The notes under the pieces were generated by a model, which saw only the letters and a list, made by a program, of their open reading frames with translations, made no database searches and was not told the origin of the DNA. A program made the position numbers and the translations under genes. Shown here piece by piece: positions 5,412-11,023 of a DNA stretch of 12,946 bases. The stretch spans positions 1-12,946 of the forward strand of contig JAFUWR010000045.1 in the NCBI GenBank assembly GCA_017471125.1, given 5' to 3'. Every line of letters begins with the position of its first letter. Within the stretch, counting starts at the first letter, position 1. Source of the stretch: Clostridia bacterium. Its GTDB lineage: Bacteria; Bacillota; Clostridia; Christensenellales; Aristaeellaceae.

Positions 5412-7974
5412 GCCAATCGCCTCCGATGGAGATGTCGGTCTTTAAGGGCACGGACATGTCCCAAACGCCCTCCATGCAGTCCTTCAACAGGGTCTTGACC
5501 CGCTGGGCCTCAGCCTCCGGGGCCTCGATGATGAGCTCGTCGTGGACCTGCATGATGAGCTTCGCCTCATACCCGCCGTCGCGCAGCGCGTCGCTGACCC
5601 GGATCATCGCCAGCTTGATGATGTCCGCGGCGGTGCCCTGTATGGGGCTGTTCATGGCGCAGCGCTCGCCGAAGGACCGCAGGTTGAAGTTGCCGCTCTG
5701 GAGCTCCGGCAGGTAGCGCCGCCGCCCCATCAGCGTGGTCACGTAGCCCTGGGCGTAGCCGGTCTGCTTGGCCCCGTCCATGTACGCCTTGACGCCGGGG
5801 TACCGGGCGAAGTAGCGGTCGATGAAGTCCTTGGCTTCGTAGCGGGAAACGCCGATGTTCTTCGCCAGCGTGAAGTCGGAGATGCCGTAGACGATGCCGA
5901 AGTTCACCGCCTTGCAGGCCGAGCGCATCTGGGAGGTGACCTCCGACAGCGGCACGCCGTAGACCTCCGACGCTGTGCGGGCGTGGATGTCCTGGTCCTC
6001 CTGGAAGGCGTGGATCATGGTGGGGTCGCCGGACATGTGCGCCAGCACCCGAAGCTCGATCTGGGAGTAGTCCGCGTCCACCAGGAGCCACCCCGGGCGG
6101 GCGATGAACGCGCCGCGGATGGCCCGGCCCAGCTCCGTGCGCACGGGGATGTTCTGCAAATTCGGCTCCGCGGAGCTGATGCGGCCCGTGGCGGTGCCCA
6201 CCGGGTCGAAGCGCGTGTGGATGCGCCCCGCGGCGTCCCGCATGGGGATGAGCGCGTCGATGTAGGTGGACTGGAGCTTCTGGTATTTGCGGTATTCGAG
6301 GATCTTCTCGCAGATGGGCCATTCGTCCGCCAACTGCTCCAGGACCTCCTTGCTGGTGGAGATCTTCTTCTTGGGCGACGGTATGCCCAGCGTGGTGAAC
6401 AGCAATTCGCCCAGCTGCTTCGGCGAGTTCAGGTTGACGCGCTGGCCCGCCATCTCCGCGATCTCGTCGGTCAGGGCCGCGATCTGGACCTTGAAGTCCG
6501 CGCCCAGCCCGCGCAGCACGTCGGCGTCCACCAGGAAGCCCTCGTCCTCCATGTCCCTGAGCACGTAGGCCAGCGGGCGCTCGATCTCACCGTAGACGCG
6601 GCCGAGGCCGGTCTCGCGAAGCTGCTCCTGCTGGATGACGGCGAGGCGGCGCAGGGCCGTGGCGGGGTGGGCGGCGTAGCCGTCGACGCCCTCGCCGGCG
6701 CACAGGGACTCCGCGTCGAAGCCCGGGCGCTGGGGGTTCAGCGCGTAGGCGGCCAGCATCACGTCGGTGATGTCGCCCCGGATGCGGCGGATGTCCACGG
6801 GCAGGGACTTCATGTCGTGCAGCGCCTTGGGGCAGTCGGCCTCTAAGAGCGGCAGCGCGGCCTCCATAGCTTCTTCCTCGGTGACGCCCGCGGACAGCAG
6901 GTCGCCGCCCAGCGGCAGCGCCAGCCGCGCCGCGTCGGTGGCCACGGTCAGCGCCTGGCCCAGGTGCAGCGCCGCCCACTTCGCGTCCCGGGCCATTTCA
7001 AGGATACGCGCCTTGGCGGCGTCGAGTTCCTGATATTCCTCCACCTTCGGCAGCTTTTCCGCCTCCGGGTCGGGTATAGTCGTTGCAGGGGAGGCGGACA
7101 TGCCCAGCGCCTTGGCCACCTCGGTCAGCTTGCGGATGGCGGCGTTCATGCGCAGGGCGCGCAGCCGCGGCAGGGCGGGGGAGAGGTCGCCCAGGCCCCA
7201 CTGGTCGGGCGTCACCTCCACCGGCGCGTGCCGGTCGATCTTCGCGAGCTTGTAGCTCAACTCTGCAAGCGCCCGGCCGTTCTCGAGCTTCTCCTTGAGC
7301 TTGCCCTTCTGTGCCGGGGCGCTGTCCAGCACGCGCGCCAGGTCGCCGTACTGCTGCACCAGCTTGAGCGCCGTCTTTTCGCCGATGCCGGGGATGCCGG
7401 GGATGTTGTCGGAGGCGTCGCCCATCAGCGCCTTCACGTCGATCATCTGCGCGGGCGTCACGCCGTAGTTCTCCCGGATGTACTCGGGGGTGACCCGCGC
7501 CGCGTCGCTGACGCCCTTTTTGGTGTAGAGTATGGTGGTGTGGGGGCCGGAGAGCTGGAAGGAGTCCCGGTCGCCGGTGACCAGCAGCGCGTCGTCGCCC
7601 GTGCCCTCGCAGGCCAGGGACACCGTGCCCAGGATGTCGTCGGCCTCGAAGCCCTCGGCCTCCAGGATCGGTATGCCCATCAGGGTAAGAAGCTCCCTTA
7701 TGATGGGGTCCTGGGCCCGCAGCTCGTCCGGCATGGGCTTGCGCGTGGCCTTGTAGCCGTCGTACATTTCCTTGCGGAAGGTGGGCCCGTGCAGGTCGAA
7801 GGCCGCCGCCATCGCGTCCGGGCGCTCGTCCTCGATCACCTTCAGGAGCATCATGATGAAGTTGTGCACCGCGTTGGTGGGCGTGCCGTCCGGGGCCGTC
7901 ATGCTCCCCGTCGCCGCGAAAAAGGCCCGGTACATCAGGCTGTATCCGTCCAGGATGATGAGCTTCTTTGACAT
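5398..7974 (-). CDS. polA: DNA polymerase I
   Basis: Family A repair and Okazaki-processing polymerase of 858 residues. The N-terminal 5'-3' nuclease domain (about 1-290) has IILDGYSLMYRAFF, TGDRDSFQL and GDASDNIPGIPGIGEKTA with Asp186 and Asp189. The polymerase domain (about 480-858) has motif A DYSQIELR with Asp635, motif B RSACKAVNFGIVYG with Arg684, Lys688, Phe692 and Tyr696, and motif C QVHDE with catalytic Asp812. The middle domain (about 300-470) keeps the fold, but the DTE metal-binding motif of the 3'-5' exonuclease is replaced around AALHLG. Proofreading is therefore probably absent, as is known for several Gram-positive and Thermus Pol I enzymes. The ATG is preceded by AAGGAG with seven bases of spacing. 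It is the first gene of a four-gene operon and overlaps coaE by 14 bases. Confidence 0.98.
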   Translation of the reverse strand: MSKKLIILDGYSLMYRAFFAATGSMTAPDGTPTNAVHNFIMMLLKVIEDERPDAMAAAFDLHGPTFRKEMYDGYKATRKPMPDELRAQDPIIRELLTLMGIPILEAEGFEADDILGTVSLACEGTGDDALLVTGDRDSFQLSGPHTTILYTKKGVSDAARVTPEYIRENYGVTPAQMIDVKALMGDASDNIPGIPGIGEKTALKLVQQYGDLARVLDSAPAQKGKLKEKLENGRALAELSYKLAKIDRHAPVEVTPDQWGLGDLSPALPRLRALRMNAAIRKLTEVAKALGMSASPATTIPDPEAEKLPKVEEYQELDAAKARILEMARDAKWAALHLGQALTVATDAARLALPLGGDLLSAGVTEEEAMEAALPLLEADCPKALHDMKSLPVDIRRIRGDITDVMLAAYALNPQRPGFDAESLCAGEGVDGYAAHPATALRRLAVIQQEQLRETGLGRVYGEIERPLAYVLRDMEDEGFLVDADVLRGLGADFKVQIAALTDEIAEMAGQRVNLNSPKQLGELLFTTLGIPSPKKKISTSKEVLEQLADEWPICEKILEYRKYQKLQSTYIDALIPMRDAAGRIHTRFDPVGTATGRISSAEPNLQNIPVRTELGRAIRGAFIARPGWLLVDADYSQIELRVLAHMSGDPTMIHAFQEDQDIHARTASEVYGVPLSEVTSQMRSACKAVNFGIVYGISDFTLAKNIGVSRYEAKDFIDRYFARYPGVKAYMDGAKQTGYAQGYVTTLMGRRRYLPELQSGNFNLRSFGERCAMNSPIQGTAADIIKLAMIRVSDALRDGGYEAKLIMQVHDELIIEAPEAEAQRVKTLLKDCMEGVWDMSVPLKTDISIGGDWRACK
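5420..5424 (-). promoter_or_regulatory. Ribosome binding site fixing the GTG start of coaE
   Basis: GGAGG on the minus strand lies within the last codons of polA, eight bases before the GTG at 5411. It supports this start over the downstream GTG at 5396. Confidence 0.65.
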
Positions 7975-7993
7975 GGATAAACTCCTTGCGTCG

Positions 7994-8028
7994 TTGAGTG
8001 TGGAGTGTGGAGTGAGGAGTGTGGAGTT
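7994..8028. repeat. Tandem 7-bp repeat, 5 units, in the polA leader
   Basis: On the plus strand the units are TTGAGTG, TGGAGTG, TGGAGTG, AGGAGTG and TGGAGTT. The array lies just upstream of the polA ribosome site and so is transcribed in the polA leader. Copy-number variation would change leader length but not the protein. Confidence 0.8.
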
Positions 8029-8036
8029 GCGGTACC

Positions 8037-8051
8037 GATCCCTCCGGGATC
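8037..8051 (-). other. Hairpin at the 5' end of the polA leader
   Basis: GATCCC and GGGATC form a 6-base-pair stem around a 3-base loop. With transcription starting near 8057, this stem would sit about six bases from the 5' end of the polA message, where such hairpins can slow decay. Function is inferred. Confidence 0.4.
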
Positions 8052-8063
8052 TGTTTTTATTGT

Positions 8064-8092
8064 ATTATAGCACATCGGGATGGAAAACACAA
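8064..8092 (-). promoter_or_regulatory. Promoter of the polA-coaE-transglycosylase-solute-binding-protein operon
   Basis: On the minus strand, TTGTGT (8087-8092) and a perfect TATAAT (8064-8069) are separated by 17 bases. TGC just before the -10 gives an extended -10 element. The predicted start is near 8057, leaving a leader of about 80 bases that contains a hairpin and the 7-bp array. Confidence 0.75.
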
Positions 8093-8111
8093 ATGGGTTT
8101 GGATGCCGGGG

Positions 8112-8243
8112 ACGACCTCTCCGTCACAGTCTGCGACTGTGCCACCTCCCCTGACAGGGGAGGCAAGAGGGATACACCTCGGTGCGGCAGCCTTGGCTCC
8201 CCTTCCAGGGGAGCTGGCACGCGAAGCGTGACTGAGAGGTCGT
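8112..8243. repeat. 132-bp nested palindrome with 16-bp terminal inverted repeats (MITE- or REP-like element)
   Basis: The ends 8112-8127 and 8228-8243 are inverted repeats matching at 15 of 16 positions (ACGACCTCTC followed by C or A, then GTCAC). Inside are four hairpins, each with a 3-base loop: 8125-8141 (7-base-pair stem CACAGTC), 8145-8163 (8, CCTCCCCT), 8196-8214 (8, GCTCCCCT) and 8218-8230 (5, CACGC). The right half is also an imperfect reverse complement of the left half, so the whole element is one large palindrome built of smaller ones. It contains no credible reading frame. The form fits a non-autonomous mobile or dispersed intergenic element; no target-site duplication is obvious. 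Confidence 0.75.
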
Positions 8244-8246
8244 GAC

Positions 8247-8274
8247 CCCTGTTCCCTGTTGCCTGTTCCCTGTT
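8247..8274. repeat. Tandem 7-bp repeat, 4 units (CCCTGTT)
   Basis: The units are CCCTGTT, CCCTGTT, GCCTGTT and CCCTGTT, starting four bases after the palindromic element. The unit sequence differs from the other 7-bp arrays in the window. Confidence 0.8.
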
Positions 8275-8280
8275 CCCTCC

Positions 8281-8300
8281 GGGCGCTGAGGGCAGCGCCC
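8281..8300. other. Hairpin between two 7-bp arrays
   Basis: GGGCGCT and AGCGCCC form a 7-base-pair stem around a 6-base loop. There is no T tract on either side, so it is not a convincing terminator. It lies between the CCCTGTT and TACTGCC arrays and may belong to the same repeat cluster. Confidence 0.45.
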
Positions 8301-8320
8301 CTACGCAACGCCGTTTCCCC

Positions 8321-8348
8321 TACTGCCTACTGCCTATTGCCTACTGCC
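8321..8348. repeat. Tandem 7-bp repeat, 4 units (TACTGCC)
   Basis: The units are TACTGCC, TACTGCC, TATTGCC and TACTGCC. This is the third array of period 7 in the divergent gap and the fourth in the window. Confidence 0.8.
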
Positions 8349-8392
8349 TAAAATAAGAAAATTTCGTTGCGTAACCATTTGTGTAACGCGGC

Positions 8393-8416
8393 GGGTGTAT
8401 AATGCTTACAATACCC
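8393..8416 (+). promoter_or_regulatory. Possible second -10 element with overlapping inverted repeat
   Basis: A perfect TATAAT at 8398-8403 lies between GGGT and ATACCC, an imperfect inverted repeat, but no acceptable -35 stands at 16-18 bases. It could be a weak or activator-dependent upstream promoter of the pilus operon or of a short RNA. The 100 bases that follow hold two small stems (8465-8478 and 8481-8494) and no reading frame I trust. Confidence 0.3.
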
Positions 8417-8514
8417 AAAGTATCGTAGGCGAAGTATGCGCCGGACCGGGGCGAAGGGCCGCGTAAAATCAAGATTTTGTCGGGATTTGTCCCGCGGGAG
8501 GGCGTTTGCCGCGA

Positions 8515-8543
8515 TTGACAACGTTTTTGCTGTGGTGTATAAT
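8515..8543 (+). promoter_or_regulatory. Consensus promoter of the pilus operon
   Basis: A perfect TTGACA at 8515-8520 and a perfect TATAAT at 8538-8543 are separated by exactly 17 bases. Transcription should begin near 8550, about 83 bases before the first sortase start. It is the strongest promoter in the window. Confidence 0.85.
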
Positions 8544-8549
8544 AGTATA

Positions 8550-8582
8550 GGCTTATTCTGGGCGGCGTCCCGGAAACAAGCC
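8550..8582 (+). other. Two-part hairpin at the 5' end of the pilus operon transcript
   Basis: GGCTT (8550-8554) pairs with AAGCC (8578-8582). Within it CTGGG (8558-8562) pairs with CCCGG (8569-8573), including one G-T pair, around a 6-base loop. It coincides with the predicted transcription start and so would cap the message. A stabilising or regulatory role is inferred. Confidence 0.4.
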
Positions 8583-8632
8583 CTATTTGCGCGATGTCAG
8601 AAGCGCGCGGCGGCAGGCGGAAAGGCGCGACG

Positions 8633-9472
8633 ATGAGAAAACACCTCTCGACGATCATACTGGTGATCCTGCTCATACTGGGCGTGGCGATACTGCTGTA
8701 CCCGACCCTGAGCGATTACTACAACTCATTCCACCAATCCCGGGCCATCGCCAGCTACATCGAGCAGGTGGAATCGGCGGACCCCACGGACTACGAATTG
8801 GAGTGGCTCAACGCCAGGGCCTACAACGAGGGCCTCAAGTACAAGGCCAACCGGTTCGTGCTGTCCGAGGAGGAGTACGCCGAGTACGAGACGATGCTGA
8901 ACCTGACCGGCTCGGGCATCATGGGCTACATCGAGGTGCCGAAGATCGACTGCACGCTGCCGATCTACCACGGCACGGACGAGGCGGTATTGCAGATCGC
9001 CGTGGGCCACATCGAGGGCACCAGCCTGCCCACCGGCGAGATCGGCAGCCATACGGTGCTGTCCGGGCACCGGGGCCTGCCCAGCGCCAAGCTGTTCACG
9101 GACCTGGACAAGATGGAGATCGGCGACCAGTTCGTCATCCGCGTCATGGACCAGATCATGACCTACGAGGTGGACCAGATCCTGATCGTGCTGCCGGAGG
9201 AGCTGGACGCGCTGGCCATCGACCCGGATAAAGACCTGTGCACGCTCATCACCTGCACGCCCTACGGCGTCAACACCCATCGGCTGCTGGTGCGCGGCCA
9301 CCGCACGGAGAACGCCGAGATGGAGAAGATCATCCGCGTCCAGGCCGACGCCACCCAGATCGATCCCCGGCTGATGGCCCCGGTATTCGCCGCGCCGATG
9401 CTTATGATACTGTTCATCGGCATGATGATCGTCACCGGCCGCAAGAACCGCAAGATCAAGCGCAGGTCGTGA
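8633..9472 (+). CDS. Class C (pilus) sortase, first copy
   Basis: Membrane-bound cysteine transpeptidase of 279 residues that joins pilin subunits by isopeptide bonds outside the cell. An N-terminal membrane segment lies at about 6-24. The catalytic beta-barrel has IMGYIEVPKI and LPIYHGT (97-114), catalytic His146 in LSGHRGLPSAKLFTDLDK, Cys208 in TLITCTPYGVNTHRLLVRG and Arg217. A second membrane segment lies at about 249-268 before a basic tail, a class C trait. The DP(F/W) lid motif typical of many class C enzymes is not visible. ATG 8633 is preferred over ATG 8594 because AAAGG lies seven bases before it, and because the resulting length equals that of the second sortase. It is the first gene of the pilus operon, read from the consensus promoter. 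Confidence 0.93.
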   Translation: MRKHLSTIILVILLILGVAILLYPTLSDYYNSFHQSRAIASYIEQVESADPTDYELEWLNARAYNEGLKYKANRFVLSEEEYAEYETMLNLTGSGIMGYIEVPKIDCTLPIYHGTDEAVLQIAVGHIEGTSLPTGEIGSHTVLSGHRGLPSAKLFTDLDKMEIGDQFVIRVMDQIMTYEVDQILIVLPEELDALAIDPDKDLCTLITCTPYGVNTHRLLVRGHRTENAEMEKIIRVQADATQIDPRLMAPVFAAPMLMILFIGMMIVTGRKNRKIKRRS

Positions 9473-9489
9473 CGAAAGGGGGCGCGGGC

Positions 9490-10152
9490 ATGCCGACCAG
9501 TCCATCGCGCCGCGCCGCGCTGCGGCGGGCCGCCGCAAAGCGCCGCGGGTCCTGGGGCCCCAGCGCCGAGGAGGCCGAGCGGGAGATCCGCCGCGCCAAG
9601 CTCAGGCGCTACCGGCGGCACCGGCAGAACGTGCTGATGCTCCTGGTGATCCTCTCGCTGATTGCGGGCGGGCTGACATACTATTTCGGGTTCGACCTGA
9701 TGGTCGTCCGCGGCGCGGGCATGAGCCCGGCGCTGGAGAGCGGCGACCGGGTGCTGTGCGTCAAGCAGTCGCTGCTCAACAAGCTGGCGGGCATCGTGCC
9801 CGAGAGCTTCCGCAGGGTGGACCGGGGCGACCCGGTGGTGTTGAGCTACAAGCTCGACAACGGCGAGACCGTGCGGCTCATCAAGCGGATCGTCGCCCTG
9901 GGCGGCGACGAGCTGGACAGCGGCGGCGGGGAGCTCATCCTCAACCGGGAGGCCCTGGCGGGGCTGACCGGCGAGAGCGACCTGGTGTACCCGGTCAGGG
10001 TGCCCGCGGGTCGGCTGTTCGTCACCGGCGACCACAGCGCGGTGTCCGTGGACAGCCGGCGGCGCGCCTTCGGCATGGTGGCCGAGGCGGACGTGGTCGG
10101 CAGGCCGCTGTTCATCGTGTGGCCCCTGTTCGCCGTGGGCCGGGTGAGCTGA
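9490..10152 (+). CDS. Signal-peptidase-I-like protein lacking the catalytic serine (SipA-like pilus assembly factor)
   Basis: Protein of 220 residues of the S26 signal peptidase family. A long, very basic cytoplasmic head (1-46) precedes one membrane segment (about 47-67). The box B segment that should be GxSMxPTL reads GAGMSPAL, so Gly77 replaces the nucleophile serine (codon 9718-9720). The general-base lysine is kept as Lys132 in RLIKRIVAL. The later box is GDHSAVSVDSR (180-190), then FGMV and VVGR. Fold and most motifs are intact, so this is not a decayed gene. Streptococcus pyogenes SipA, a signal-peptidase-like protein needed for pilus polymerisation, also lacks catalytic residues; placement between two sortases supports the same role here. 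ATG 9490 follows AAAGGGGG by seven bases; GTG 9469, overlapping the sortase stop, is an alternative. The next gene starts directly after its stop. Confidence 0.85.
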   Translation: MPTSPSRRAALRRAAAKRRGSWGPSAEEAEREIRRAKLRRYRRHRQNVLMLLVILSLIAGGLTYYFGFDLMVVRGAGMSPALESGDRVLCVKQSLLNKLAGIVPESFRRVDRGDPVVLSYKLDNGETVRLIKRIVALGGDELDSGGGELILNREALAGLTGESDLVYPVRVPAGRLFVTGDHSAVSVDSRRRAFGMVAEADVVGRPLFIVWPLFAVGRVS

Positions 10153-10992
10153 ATGATGTCGAAGTTGATAAATGTCCTGATCGCGGTGGTGCTGCTGTCG
10201 GCGGCGGCGCTGCTGCTGTACCCCACGGTGTCGGACCAGTACAGCCAGTTCCAGAACACCCGCCGCATCCTGTCTTACAGCCGGGTGGCGGAGGATATGG
10301 ACCCCGCGGACAACGCCGGGATGCTGGAGGCCGCCCGGGCCTACAACCGGTCGCTGACGGACGTGGAGATCAAGGACGTGTTCACCGAGGCCGCCGACGA
10401 GAGCTCGTCCGAGTACCGGGCGCTGCTGGACCCCAACGGGGACGGCATCATGGGGCTGATCGAGATCCCCAAGATCGGCGTCCGGCTGCCCATCTACCAC
10501 ACCACCGAGGATTACGGCCTCGAGCGGGGCGCGGGCCACATGGAGGGCACCGCCCTTCCCGTGGGCGGCGAGGGCACCCACTGCGGCATCGCGGGACACC
10601 GCGGCCTGCCCAGCGCGCGGCTGTTCACCGACCTGGACAAGCTGGTCAGCGGCGACCTGATCTATCTGACGGTGCTGGATCAGCTCCTGGTGTACCAGGT
10701 GGACCAGATCTCCGTGGTGCTGCCCCACGAGCTCGACTACATGGCCGTGCAGGAGGGCATGGACCTGCTGACGCTGGTGACCTGCACGCCCTACGGCGTG
10801 AACACCCACAGGCTCCTGGTGCGCGGGCGGCGCGTGGCGCTGGAGGACATCTCCGACACGCTGATGCGCTCCGACGCGGTGGAGCCCGCCGACCTGCCCC
10901 TGGGCGCGGCGGTGTGCGCCGTGCCGTTCCTGGCGGTGGGACTGATATTGATGCTTGTGATCCGACCCAAGCGCAGATATAAACTGAAATGA
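10153..10992 (+). CDS. Class C (pilus) sortase, second copy
   Basis: Protein of 279 residues, clearly a paralogue of the first sortase along its whole length. A membrane segment lies at about 5-24, then IMGLIEIPKI and LPIYHTT (99-118), the catalytic His149 in IAGHRGLPSARLFTDLDK, Cys211 in TLVTCTPYGVNTHRLLVRG, and Arg220. A C-terminal membrane segment (about 251-270) ends in a basic tail. The first copy has YHGT where this one has YHTT, and the N-terminal third is much more diverged, so the two may select different subunits or steps (polymerisation versus addition of a minor pilin). As in the first copy, no DP(F/W) lid motif is evident. The start ATG abuts the stop of the signal-peptidase-like gene; the next codon is also ATG (10156). 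The only ribosome-site-like sequence is a weak GGTGAG, consistent with coupled translation. Confidence 0.93.
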   Translation: MMSKLINVLIAVVLLSAAALLLYPTVSDQYSQFQNTRRILSYSRVAEDMDPADNAGMLEAARAYNRSLTDVEIKDVFTEAADESSSEYRALLDPNGDGIMGLIEIPKIGVRLPIYHTTEDYGLERGAGHMEGTALPVGGEGTHCGIAGHRGLPSARLFTDLDKLVSGDLIYLTVLDQLLVYQVDQISVVLPHELDYMAVQEGMDLLTLVTCTPYGVNTHRLLVRGRRVALEDISDTLMRSDAVEPADLPLGAAVCAVPFLAVGLILMLVIRPKRRYKLK

Positions 10993-11023
10993 CCCGGAAA
11001 CGAAAATGATGGGGGATGCTGTT

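Noticed and set aside
8022..8061. T-box-like ending on the plus strand (GCGGTACCG, then GATCCC/GGGATC stem and TTTTT)
   Set aside because: The T-box core TGGNACCGCG is not present, there is no room for a specifier stem upstream, and no plus-strand gene follows closely. The stem fits better in the leader of the divergent polA transcript.
8281..8300. Intrinsic terminator
   Set aside because: The stem is good, but there is no T tract in either direction and no gene ends nearby.
7994..8348. CRISPR-like array
   Set aside because: Repeats are 7 bp and directly adjoining, without spacers, and no cas genes are nearby.
8341..8676. A 111-codon minus-strand frame in the divergent region
   Set aside because: It runs through the consensus promoter, the leader hairpin and the start of the first sortase, has no ribosome site I trust, and its product resembles no known family.
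9718..9720. Serine-to-glycine change in the signal-peptidase-like protein as a sequencing error
   Set aside because: A GGC codon would need more than one base change to give an aligned TCN codon, although AGC is one change away. The pilus-operon context and the SipA precedent make a true substitution more likely; an error cannot be fully excluded from one sequence.
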